A DNA stretch of 32,609 nt. It comes from Acidobacteriaceae bacterium. Its GTDB lineage: Bacteria > Acidobacteriota > Terriglobia > Terriglobales > Acidobacteriaceae. Both the position numbers and the translations under genes were made by a program. Below are positions 15,601-23,449 of the stretch, in pieces. How positions within the stretch are numbered: the stretch's first letter is position 1; each line of letters begins with the position of its first letter. Location: assembly GCA_003142015.1 (NCBI GenBank), contig PLOI01000055.1:1-32609 (forward strand), given 5' to 3'. The notes below the pieces were generated by a model. It did no database searches. It saw only the letters and a list, made by a program, of their open reading frames with translations, and was not told the DNA's origin.

Positions 15601-16734
15601 TCAGTGCTTCGGCCACGGCATCTGAACGCTTTTTGGGAAATAAATCCAGGGCTCGCGCGTAATCTTCTTTACATCCAGCGTATTGCAGACATAAGTGAAA
15701 ACCAGCGAGCCCGGATCCTCGAACTCTGGATGCTCCTTGGCGGCATAACAAAACGTATCCCTGTCATGGTGGGCATAGGTCGGCTGCACCTCTGGAATGT
15801 GGTAGATTACTTCTCCTCCGCTCCATGGACCTGTAAGTGACGGCGCTTCTCTTAGCAGTACCTTATCTGAGAAACCGGCCGGGTCCAACAGAACGGCAAC
15901 CCATTTCCCCAAGTCTGGATGCCAGCGCACTGACATTTCTGCGCTTGCGGTCTCCATGACATGTTTTGCTTTCTCCGGGTCAAATCCTTTTTGCCATGTA
16001 TTGTCTGCCGCGAGGTATTCCAGATTCTGGCGCGGCTCATTCAGGCCTGCGAGCGGAATCCTGGTCAGCAAGGCCGGGCGATTCCCCGCTTCGTAGAGGG
16101 CGAAGATATAGGCATACTCGCCGCTAATAACGGCGGTGGCGGAGGGGTATGCTTTGACTCCATCAGCTACCAACGGAAAGTACTCGACCTTCCACTTTTG
16201 CGCATCATTGCCCAGCCCGGAGACCTTGGCCAGATCAGTTCCGCAGGTCTCGAACCCCATCGCCGAAGGTGAAGACGCCGGCGCATTGCGGACGCAGAGC
16301 AAAGTGACCCATAAGCTCTTGTTATAAAAGAATCCATCCATGGCCCAATACCAGGTGTGCGGATGCTGTGCGGTGAAGAAGTCCTTCGCTTCTCCCTTTG
16401 CGTCGCGGCGGATAACAGGGTCGAGCGTCGCCTTGCCGTGCCTGTCGCAAGACGAAATTCCAATGCTGTTCCGGACCATTAACGGATCGCCGCTGGGAAG
16501 AAGCGAGCGGCTCTTTCCGTAGAGAGTATCGCCAAAGATCCAAACGTCGCGGCCATCGGGAAGCGAAATGGAATAGGCCGCATCGGCGCCCTGCCAACTG
16601 GCGTCGAGCGGAAAGGCTGGCATGCAACTGCCTTTGCTGCTAGACAAGGCATAGGCCGGCAGCGCAAGAGATACGCAAACCATGAACCAAATTGCCGTCC
16701 AACGAATCAGTACTCTCGCTTGCGTGTGTTGCAT
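15601..16734 (-). CDS. Secreted DUF4185-like beta-propeller protein
   Basis: This 377-residue exported protein is read from the ATG at 16734, supported by AGGAAAGGA five bases upstream; the track start at 16761 adds nine residues. A signal peptide covers about residues 1-33 (WTAIWFMVCVSLALPAYALS). The mature part opens with WQGADAAYSISLPDGRDVWI followed by FGDTLYG, the pattern typical of DUF4185 proteins, which are related to five-bladed propeller glycosidase-like folds. Other blade motifs are WYWAMDGFFYNKSLWVTLL and ETASAEMSVRWHPDLGKWVA. Cys residues at about 38, 97, 148, 165 and later suggest disulfides. Activity in this family is mostly unproven; a role in glycan handling is inferred from the fold and the neighbouring sugar genes. 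It is convergent with the cupin genes and in the same direction as the TonB receptor upstream. Confidence 0.75.
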   Translation of the reverse strand: MQHTQARVLIRWTAIWFMVCVSLALPAYALSSSKGSCMPAFPLDASWQGADAAYSISLPDGRDVWIFGDTLYGKSRSLLPSGDPLMVRNSIGISSCDRHGKATLDPVIRRDAKGEAKDFFTAQHPHTWYWAMDGFFYNKSLWVTLLCVRNAPASSPSAMGFETCGTDLAKVSGLGNDAQKWKVEYFPLVADGVKAYPSATAVISGEYAYIFALYEAGNRPALLTRIPLAGLNEPRQNLEYLAADNTWQKGFDPEKAKHVMETASAEMSVRWHPDLGKWVAVLLDPAGFSDKVLLREAPSLTGPWSGGEVIYHIPEVQPTYAHHDRDTFCYAAKEHPEFEDPGSLVFTYVCNTLDVKKITREPWIYFPKSVQMPWPKH

Positions 16735-16860
16735 AAAGTTCCTTTCCTGACCGGGTGACAAAGGAGAGTGCTAATAAGCCGGGGGCAGTTCATGACTCTA
16801 TAATTTTACAAGTTCGGCGCGACCGTCCACCGGGTCTGTGACCGTGTAAATTTGTGCGCT

Positions 16861-16900
16861 CCCACCCTTGCGGCAAAAACAAGTACGCCGCAAGGATGGG
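16861..16900. repeat. Strong hairpin downstream of TonB receptor gene; repeat or terminator
   Basis: CCCACCCTTGCGGC (16861-16874) pairs with GCCGCAAGGATGGG (16887-16900), a 14-base stem with one mismatch and a 12-base loop, 15 bases after the receptor stop. On the minus-strand transcript it could act as a terminator. I recall similar hairpins (GGGTGCCCCATCCTTGCG-type) as frequent intergenic repeats in acidobacteria. It has no T-tract immediately following. Confidence 0.6.
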
Positions 16901-16915
16901 GCACCCACATTTGCC

Positions 16916-19900
16916 TCAGAAGATGATCTTGAGTGAGAGTTGCGTTTGGCGCGCGGTTCCATTGCCTATCTGGTTTGTGTCGGCTCCGGCGATCGTTGCG
17001 CTGGAGACTCCGAATCCGCTCCAGGTGCCGTTTTGAAGCGTGGGCGTGTTTGGCGTGCAGACCGCAGAGGTGGCGCTGGGGTAGGAGACCGAACTGCAAA
17101 TGCCGGTGTCGATGTTGGAGAAGTTCGGATGGTTCAGGATATTGAAGATATCCGCCCTAAATTGCATTTTGAGTTTGTCGGTGATGGGAAAATTCTTCAT
17201 CCCTGAGATATCCCCCTGGAAGAACGCCGGGCCGCGAATAGAGTTTCGCCCGATGTTGCCAAGTGTCGTTGGGCTGCCCCAAACTCCGTTGAACCCCGGC
17301 TCCATCGCGAACGCGTTGATGTTGTAACTCGAATTGGGCCAACTGGCATTGGCGACCTTCAAGGACTGGCCTGATACAGAGTTAGGCCGCATATAGTTGC
17401 CAAAGAATCCGCTAGTAACCTCGACGTTTTGCGCCAGGCCGGAGCGGGTTTGGAGGATGCTGGATACCTGCCATCCGCCCAGGGTTTCCTGGATCAGACG
17501 GGCGGAGCCTTTCAGGTCAGAGAAGGTGTAGAGCACGCTGGCTGTAAGGTTGTGCCGCGTATCCCAATCGCCGCTGCTACGGTCGAGGTTTGGCTTGAAC
17601 GGATCCGAGAAGCCGGCGAAGACGTTAACCTCGTCATCGATTTCGTGCGACCACGTGTAGTTTGCCTCCAGCGCGAGCTGCTTGTAGTTTCTGCGAAGCT
17701 GCGCCTGCAATGCGTTGTAGTTTGAGTAGAGACTGTTGGGCATATAGTTCTCGTCCTGGTAGGGCGAAGTCGCAGAGAGAATCCGGGGGACGTTGGTGTT
17801 TGGATTGGAAGGATTTCGGTTTATCCCCTGAAATGCGACGCCAGCCTGCGTATGCTGCACCTTATTGCCCGTGTAATTGACAGTCAGGACAGTATTCTTT
17901 GCGACTTCCTGCTCGATTCCAAAGAGCCAGTTAGTGGAATATGGATCTTTGGGATTCGTCGGAAATATGTATACGCTTTGGTTTGTGGCAAGCAACGGCG
18001 GATTCGGCGTGGGGTAGGAGATGGATGGGATTGTGCCGCCGAAGATGGTGAGATTGAAGAAGGTGTCAGAGATGGTTGCATTGGCCGGCATGTTATCCGC
18101 CAGGGTATTGGGGGAGGGCTGCATGGGCATATAGAACAGGCCGCCGTAGCCGTGAACCACCGTCTTTCCCTTGCCAAAGACATCCCAGGAGAAGCCTAGG
18201 CGAGGAGCAAAGTCAGTTCTTGAGGAACTGTACGCGCTCTGGCCCGCCGGACCGAAGGATTGTGTCGCATAGATGAATTGCTGCTGGTCACCATGGCCTA
18301 CATTCCATGTGGTGTTGTAGTCATAGCGAAGACCGACGTTGACCGTGAGCTTGCGGTTCACTCTCCAGTCATCTTGCGCATAGACATCCCAGTTGGAGCT
18401 ATCGTTGCCGATGAACCCAGGAGTTCCCTGCTTCTGCAATGCAAAGGGGAAGTTTGTTTCGAGGCTTCCGAAGCTGTAGTACTCGTAGCTCTCGATGGGC
18501 CGCAACCATGTATTCAGCCTGTTGAGGCGGATTTGGACGCCCGCCTTCAGCGTATGAGTTCCGGCTGTCTTGGTCACGTTGTCAAATATCTCGGGCAAGG
18601 TATTCGCATTGGTCTGGTTGAACGAGTTGGCTCCGGGCAGCGCGCCGAGATTGACGAAGAAACTCGCAATCGAAAAATAGGGAGCGCCGGTGTTTGACGC
18701 CGTATTGGAATAGAAGCGGTTGACTGCCACGCTGAATTCATTGAGCAGCGTGGGGCTAAAGATATGGGTCTCGTCGATCTTAGCCAACTGCGTGCGGAGC
18801 GTCTGCGGAGAGACCTGTCCCTGCGCGTTGCCGTAGGTGTTCGTGGTCAGGGAGTCGTTGATGTTATAGCGGAACATCAGGCTATCGTTGTCGCTGATGT
18901 GGTAATCGAGCCTGGCCGAGCCGGTATCTTCCCGAACGATGGTTGGAAGAGTGGTGGGAGTGAAAACGAGGTCATAGGTTGAGCCGTCAGGGTAATGGGT
19001 ATCGTAGGCGCATGTAGCTACCGTCGAGCCCAGGCCGCAGCCTGCGGGCAAAGGAGCCATCATGGCCAGGATGGGCGCCATGGTCGGGTCAAATTGCGAG
19101 CGAACATATGCGCTGGCAACCTCGTAGGTGGGTTCGGGGGTCGTGATGTGGGTGCGATCTCCCTCGTAGTTCATAAAAAAGAAGAGCTTCTTTTTGAAGA
19201 TGGGGCCGGCGAGGTTGACACCAAACTGATTGAGCTTCAAGGGCACTTTCGGGCCCGGCGTGAAGTAATCCCTGGCGTCGAGAGCGTCGTTGCGCAGGAA
19301 TTCAAAAACAGTGCCATGAAAGTCATTGGTTCCGGACTTGGTGATGATATTCATCTGCGGCCCGAGCGAGAAACCGCTTTGCGCGCTGTAGCCGCTATTG
19401 GCGAAGTCGATCTCCTGGACACTATCAAGGCTTGCGCGAGTGACGCGCGCGCCTTCCTTGCCTTCGGTCTCGAGGAAGCCATTGACATCGCCGCGGTTCG
19501 CGGACTGGCCATCGAGCTTGATATTCAATCCGGTAAAGATGTTATCGAGCCCGTTAACGCTGCCCTGGAAAAACGCCGTGGAGCCGACTGAGCCCGGCGA
19601 GATCTCGAGAAATTCGCTGACGTCTCTGCCGTTGACAGGTAGATTGCTTACCTGGGCGGAGTCGAGTGTGGTGCCGGATGCGCTCGAAGAGGTGTCAACC
19701 GTAGTGGTCGTGCCTGTGACCTCGACAGATTCGTTGGCCGCCGCGACTGCCAGGACCAGGTTAACGCGAACCGTGGCGCCGACATTCAATACGAAGGGCT
19801 GGGTAGTAGCCTTGCCAAAATTGGCCGCGCTGGCCGAAACCACGTAATGGCCAAAGGGCAGCCCGGAGGCAGCGAAACTCCCCGCGTCGTCAGTGGATGC

Positions 19901-20107
19901 GGCTGTTTGGATCCCCGTGCCCATATTGGTAATGGTTATCGAGCTGTGAGGGATGACGGCGCCGGTTGCATCCGTCACCAGGCCTGAGATGGCGCCGGTA
20001 TCGAATTGAGCCGAGGCCGGCAGCGTAAACAACAAGCAGATGAGCGCCAGAACGGCGACAAGGCACCGTGAGGTTAGAACATTCATTTTTACTGGAACAC
20101 CAGCCAT
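16916..20107 (-). CDS. Oar-type TonB-dependent outer-membrane receptor with carboxypeptidase-regulatory domain
   Basis: This 1063-residue outer-membrane protein probably imports oligosaccharide or another large substrate. The ATG at 20107 has AGGAGAGG just upstream. A signal peptide (about residues 8-34, ending LPASAQ) leads into a carboxypeptidase-regulatory-like Ig fold (about 36-120: FDTGAISGLVTDATGAVIPH). Then come the plug domain (about 130-270: NLPVNGRDVSEFLEISPGSV, IITKSGTNDFHGTVFEFLRN) and a long beta-barrel with repeated aromatic-rich strands. It ends in QTQLSLKIIF; the terminal Phe is the usual barrel-assembly signal. This architecture is the abundant Oar/CirA-like class of acidobacteria. 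Its place between a secreted DUF4185 protein and a sugar symporter points to a carbohydrate substrate, which is an inference. Orientation is divergent from the symporter operon. Confidence 0.92.
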   Translation of the reverse strand: MAGVPVKMNVLTSRCLVAVLALICLLFTLPASAQFDTGAISGLVTDATGAVIPHSSITITNMGTGIQTAASTDDAGSFAASGLPFGHYVVSASAANFGKATTQPFVLNVGATVRVNLVLAVAAANESVEVTGTTTTVDTSSSASGTTLDSAQVSNLPVNGRDVSEFLEISPGSVGSTAFFQGSVNGLDNIFTGLNIKLDGQSANRGDVNGFLETEGKEGARVTRASLDSVQEIDFANSGYSAQSGFSLGPQMNIITKSGTNDFHGTVFEFLRNDALDARDYFTPGPKVPLKLNQFGVNLAGPIFKKKLFFFMNYEGDRTHITTPEPTYEVASAYVRSQFDPTMAPILAMMAPLPAGCGLGSTVATCAYDTHYPDGSTYDLVFTPTTLPTIVREDTGSARLDYHISDNDSLMFRYNINDSLTTNTYGNAQGQVSPQTLRTQLAKIDETHIFSPTLLNEFSVAVNRFYSNTASNTGAPYFSIASFFVNLGALPGANSFNQTNANTLPEIFDNVTKTAGTHTLKAGVQIRLNRLNTWLRPIESYEYYSFGSLETNFPFALQKQGTPGFIGNDSSNWDVYAQDDWRVNRKLTVNVGLRYDYNTTWNVGHGDQQQFIYATQSFGPAGQSAYSSSRTDFAPRLGFSWDVFGKGKTVVHGYGGLFYMPMQPSPNTLADNMPANATISDTFFNLTIFGGTIPSISYPTPNPPLLATNQSVYIFPTNPKDPYSTNWLFGIEQEVAKNTVLTVNYTGNKVQHTQAGVAFQGINRNPSNPNTNVPRILSATSPYQDENYMPNSLYSNYNALQAQLRRNYKQLALEANYTWSHEIDDEVNVFAGFSDPFKPNLDRSSGDWDTRHNLTASVLYTFSDLKGSARLIQETLGGWQVSSILQTRSGLAQNVEVTSGFFGNYMRPNSVSGQSLKVANASWPNSSYNINAFAMEPGFNGVWGSPTTLGNIGRNSIRGPAFFQGDISGMKNFPITDKLKMQFRADIFNILNHPNFSNIDTGICSSVSYPSATSAVCTPNTPTLQNGTWSGFGVSSATIAGADTNQIGNGTARQTQLSLKIIF

Positions 20108-20169
20108 TTCGCCTCTCCTATCAGTTGGTCAGTTGAGTGCAGACAAATTGCGAATTTCAAAGACAACCG

Positions 20170-20199
20170 AAGATAAAACACGTCAACATGCGTTGTCAA
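20170..20199 (-). promoter_or_regulatory. Candidate promoter of TonB receptor gene with overlapping dyad
   Basis: On the minus strand TTGACA (20199-20194) is followed by an 18-base spacer and TATCTT (20175-20170), giving a leader of about 55 bases. Within the spacer and -35 lies an imperfect dyad GTCAAC-ATGC-GTTGTC (20182-20197, one mismatched pair), a plausible repressor site. Seen by eye only. Confidence 0.35.
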
Positions 20200-20282
20200 G
20201 CCAATTCGGCAGTATTTTTATTTTATTAGGCATTATTACGTCTTGTATTATGACCGTTTTAGGTAAAAACGAACATTTTGCA

Positions 20283-20312
20283 TTGACAAAGGCGTATGGA
20301 AGAACGTATATA
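20283..20312 (+). promoter_or_regulatory. Candidate promoter of the symporter-isomerase-esterase operon
   Basis: A perfect TTGACA (20283-20288) is followed by an 18-base spacer and TATATA (20307-20312). It would give a transcript with a leader of about 170 bases before the symporter start at 20493. The downstream genes are close enough to form one operon to 24424. Confidence 0.45.
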
Positions 20313-20492
20313 TGCAGAGGATTCAATTCGTGCAAAGTCCACCACACGTTTCAAGTCCAGCCGGCGAGTCCGGCTTCACTCCACGGCCAATGTGACCGGG
20401 CAGCCTTGGCTCGGCGCACGGCTGAGAGAAACGCGAGATGAACCTTTGACCCGGCAGGGACGCGGGGCGTGAAAGCAGGGAAAGCTCCAGAG

Positions 20493-21512
20493 ATGAATCA
20501 TACCGAATTCGGATTTCTGCTACTGACGATCGCAGGCTTGATGAATGCGAGCTTTACGCTGCCCATGAAATTTACACGCCGCTGGGCGTGGGAGAATACA
20601 TGGCTGGTGTGGACCATCTTTGCCCTGCTGTTGTTGCCGGCAGCGGTGACGCTCAGCACGGTGCCCGAACTTGTAGCGGTATATCGCCTCTCCGGCCTCA
20701 CGCAGGTGCTGTGCGTTATGGCCTTTGGAGCGGGCTGGGGACTGGCTCAGGTGTTTTTCGGCATCGCCGTGGATGACATTGGGATTGCTTTGACTTTTTC
20801 TCTGGTGCTGGGCACCTCTGCAGCGGTGGGCGCGCTGATTCCAATGCTGCGCCTGCATCGGGACAAACTCGACACTCCCGCGGGACATATATTGTTGCTG
20901 GGCATTGCGACGGTTCTGCTGGGCGTGGCGATCTGCGCCGTTGCCGGCAGATTGCGCGAGAGAGCAAAGCCCGGAGCCGCGGGCAAAGGGCACGGCAATG
21001 CGACCGCCGGCCTGGTGCTGGCCATCATCTGCGGATGCGGCGCATCGTTTGTGAACTTCGGCCTTGCCTTCGGCGCTCCGCTGATTGACGTGGCCGCACG
21101 GCACGGCGCCAGCGCTACCAGCGCCGCCAACGCGGTGTGGCTGCCGCTGATGGCCGCCGGAGCCGTTCCCAACCTGCTCTATTGCATTTATCTGTTGCGG
21201 AAAAATTCGAGCGGAAGTAATTTTGCGCGCGGCGGCTTCAATCACTGGACGCTTGCATTTGCGATGGCCGCTTTCTGGTTTGGCAGCACGCTGCTCTATG
21301 GCGCATCGGTCGTTCAACTGGGGCCTTTGGGCGCCGTTCTGGGCTGGCCGCTTTTCATGTCTCTGATTGTGATTGCGGCCAGCCTACTGGGCATCCTGAC
21401 CGGGGAATGGAAGCAGAGCGGGCGCAGGCCTCTCGCCGTTCAGTTGGCGGGCGTGGTTGTGCTGATTCTCGCCATCTTCATTTTGGCCACGGCCAGCCTG
21501 GCGCTGGCTTAG
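20493..21512 (+). CDS. RhaT-like sugar/proton symporter (DMT superfamily)
   Basis: This 339-residue protein has ten predicted membrane helices and matches the L-rhamnose-proton symporter family. Family features are the opening LLLTIAGLMNASFTLPMKFT with the RRWAWENTWL that follows, GAGWGLAQVFFGIAVDDIGI, LVLGTSAAVGALIPML, and the conserved ANAVWLPLMAAGAVPNLLYC in the second half, which parallels RhaT. The ATG at 20493 is preferred over the GTG at 20469 because it begins close to the first helix, though neither has a strong ribosome site. In this locus no rhamnose-degradation genes are seen; mannose- and glucose-phosphate isomerases occur instead, so the substrate may be another sugar. It heads an apparent operon with the isomerase and esterase. 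Confidence 0.85.
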   Translation: MNHTEFGFLLLTIAGLMNASFTLPMKFTRRWAWENTWLVWTIFALLLLPAAVTLSTVPELVAVYRLSGLTQVLCVMAFGAGWGLAQVFFGIAVDDIGIALTFSLVLGTSAAVGALIPMLRLHRDKLDTPAGHILLLGIATVLLGVAICAVAGRLRERAKPGAAGKGHGNATAGLVLAIICGCGASFVNFGLAFGAPLIDVAARHGASATSAANAVWLPLMAAGAVPNLLYCIYLLRKNSSGSNFARGGFNHWTLAFAMAAFWFGSTLLYGASVVQLGPLGAVLGWPLFMSLIVIAASLLGILTGEWKQSGRRPLAVQLAGVVVLILAIFILATASLALA

Positions 21513-21541
21513 CGCGGTGTTCTTTGTGGAAAGGAGTGTTC

Positions 21542-21700
21542 GTGACCGGTACAGGTATTAGAGCGCTGTTACTTGTGGATCAACACGCACGCACCTCATG
21601 GGGAAAACCGCAGGCGCGCGCGGCCTTGCTGGGCAATGAAGCTGCCTTGTTCGGAGCTATTCCGCTTCTGCTGGAGGATATGAATGACGCGGCAATCTAA
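21542..21700 (+). pseudogene. Small 52-codon ORF, possible internally deleted ROK sugar kinase
   Basis: This is only visible inside a longer shadow frame of the track (21407-21700). A GTG at 21542 is preceded by AAAGGAG with a five-base spacer, an excellent ribosome site. The product begins VTGTGIRALLLVDQHARTSW and ends with the run ARAALLGNEAALFGAIPLLL. The first part resembles the phosphate-binding start of ROK kinases (GGT-x-I-R-A-x-L-V-D), and the last part resembles the ROK C-terminus (LG-x-x-A-x-L-x-G-A). About 250 residues between them would be missing. It overlaps the isomerase start by 17 bases, so it may still couple translation. The alternative is an unrelated genuine small protein. 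The kinase origin is inference. Confidence 0.45.
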
Positions 21701-23438
21701 TTACGATAAGTTTCCTTCGATTCAAGCAGGAGCCGAGAAGGATTGCGCCAAAGGATGGGCTGAGATTGGCAGCGGGCTGCTTTCCAGGCTGCCCGGGCAC
21801 GGCGGCGTAATCTGCGTGGAGTGCTATCCGGGCACATTTGCAGGCGAGATCGAGCGCGGCCTGTGCAGCGCGCTGACGCCCGACGCGATCATCCGCACTT
21901 CGGAGTTGCTCAAGAGTCCCGAAGAAATTCGCACAATGCTATCTCCCTTTCTCGGCAGCGACCCTGTATTTGGACGAATGAACGGCATTGTGATTGAAGA
22001 TTATTTCGATCCTGCCCGGCTGGAAACCGCCCGCTGCCAGATTGAGAGCGATCGCGCTCGACGCCTATTGGTGATAGGAACCGGAGCCGCGCTTCTCTCG
22101 GCCAATCCCGATTTGATCGTCTATGCCGATATTGCGCGCTGGGAGATACAACAACGCTGGCGAAGAAAAGAGAACGGAAACCTGGGACTCTACAACGCGG
22201 AAGACGCCACCGGCGGCAAATATAAATGCGGATATTTTGTAGAGTGGCGAGCCGCGGACCGTTTGAAGAAAAAGCTGCTGCCACGGCTTGATTTTCTGCT
22301 GGACACAAATAAGCCCGCGTTGCCGAAGATGATCAGCGGGGACGATTTCCGTCGAGCATTGCGCAACGCCTCGCAAAGACCTTTCCGCGTGGCTCCCTAT
22401 TTCGATCCCGGACCATGGGGCGGTCACTGGATGGAGAATGTCTGCGATCTTCCGCTCGACCGTCCCAACCATGCCTGGTGCTTCGACTGCGTTCCGGAGG
22501 AGAACAGCCTGCTGCTCGGCTTCGGCGATACGCGAGTAGAAATCCCCGCTATTGATCTGGTGTTTGCGCACCCGCATGAACTGCTGGGAGAGAGCGTCCA
22601 TGCGCGCTTCGGGACCGAATTTCCCATTCGCTTCGACTTCCTTGACACGATGGGAGGCGGCAATCTTTCCCTTCAGGTTCATCCATTGACCGAATATATA
22701 CAGGATAAGTTCGGAATGAATTACACACAGGATGAGAGTTACTACATACTCGACGCCGGCGAGGACGCCACGGTCTATCTTGGGCTGCGCGACGGCACCA
22801 AGCCGGCGGAGATGCTGCGTGATCTGCGCGCGGCGCAAGAGACCAGCTTCATCTTTCCAGCCGAGCAGTATGTGAATATCTGGCCGGCTCACAAGCACGA
22901 CCATTTTCTTATTCCCGCCGGCACGGTTCATTGCTCGGGGAAAAACGGCATGGTGCTCGAAATCAGCGCGACGCCTTACATTTTTACCTTCAAGCTGTGG
23001 GACTGGGATCGCGTGGGACTGGACGACAAGCCGCGTCCGATTCATATCGACCACGGCGAGGCGAATATCCAGTGGGACCGCTCTACAGCCTGGGTGCGGA
23101 ATAATCTCATCGCTCGCATCGAGCCTATTTCTTCCGGCGACGGCTGGACGGAAGAGCGCACCGGTTTGCACGAACGCGAGTTTATCGAAACCAGACGCCA
23201 TTGGTTCCATGAGCCTGTTCCTCACCACACACAGGGGACGGTGAATGTATTGAATCTTGTTGAAGGCGAAGAGGCGGTGGTAGAAAGCTCTACGGCAGCT
23301 TTTCCTCCATTCATCGTGCATTACGCGGAGACATTCATTGTGCCGGCCGCGGTGGGCGCATATACCATTCGCCCTCATGGACCGTCTATCGGCAAGCAGT
23401 GCGCCACGATCAAGGCGTTTGTGCGCGCCAAAGCCTAA
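21684..23438 (+). CDS. Class I mannose-6-phosphate isomerase with extra P-loop-like N-terminal domain
   Basis: This 584-residue protein is much longer than typical ManA (about 390). The C-terminal part (about residues 240-584) is a zinc-dependent class I phosphomannose isomerase converting mannose 6-phosphate and fructose 6-phosphate. Visible are NLSLQVHPLTEYIQDKFG with the Gln and His metal ligands (His near residue 333), the Glu in TQDESYYILDAGED, and LIPAGTVHCSGKNGMVLEIS with the last His. The N-terminal 220 residues resemble a uridine-kinase-like P-loop fold (GVICVECYPGTFAGEIERGL, RRLLVIGTGAALL, DLIVYADIARWEIQQRWRRK). The Walker A position reads CYPGTFAGEI without the GK(S/T), so nucleotide hydrolysis is doubtful. 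GGAGG lies seven bases before the ATG. Longer ManA-type proteins of similar build are known in databases from memory; the role of the extra domain is unclear. Confidence 0.85.
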   Translation: MTRQSNYDKFPSIQAGAEKDCAKGWAEIGSGLLSRLPGHGGVICVECYPGTFAGEIERGLCSALTPDAIIRTSELLKSPEEIRTMLSPFLGSDPVFGRMNGIVIEDYFDPARLETARCQIESDRARRLLVIGTGAALLSANPDLIVYADIARWEIQQRWRRKENGNLGLYNAEDATGGKYKCGYFVEWRAADRLKKKLLPRLDFLLDTNKPALPKMISGDDFRRALRNASQRPFRVAPYFDPGPWGGHWMENVCDLPLDRPNHAWCFDCVPEENSLLLGFGDTRVEIPAIDLVFAHPHELLGESVHARFGTEFPIRFDFLDTMGGGNLSLQVHPLTEYIQDKFGMNYTQDESYYILDAGEDATVYLGLRDGTKPAEMLRDLRAAQETSFIFPAEQYVNIWPAHKHDHFLIPAGTVHCSGKNGMVLEISATPYIFTFKLWDWDRVGLDDKPRPIHIDHGEANIQWDRSTAWVRNNLIARIEPISSGDGWTEERTGLHEREFIETRRHWFHEPVPHHTQGTVNVLNLVEGEEAVVESSTAAFPPFIVHYAETFIVPAAVGAYTIRPHGPSIGKQCATIKAFVRAKA

Positions 23439-23449
23439 AGGAATAATCG

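Larger units (their letters stand above)
20108..20492. other. AT-rich divergent intergenic region with two candidate promoters
   Basis: This 385-base gap separates the TonB receptor and the RhaT-like symporter. The centre (about 20150-20320) is clearly more AT-rich than the genes around it. It contains the candidate promoters listed separately and, nearer the symporter, a small hairpin AGCCGG-CGAGT-CCGGCT (20359-20375) in a leader of about 170 bases. No ORF or recognised riboswitch was found. Confidence 0.6.

Noticed and set aside
20400-20492. Possible TPP riboswitch in the symporter leader (GGCTGAGAG near 20418)
   Set aside because: Only the short CTGAGA motif fits; the conserved second half (ACCTGATCTGGATAATGCCAGCG-like) is absent and the downstream genes are not thiamine genes.
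22065-23378. 437-residue minus-strand ORF
   Set aside because: Antisense shadow of the mannose-6-phosphate isomerase gene, which has complete metal-site motifs.
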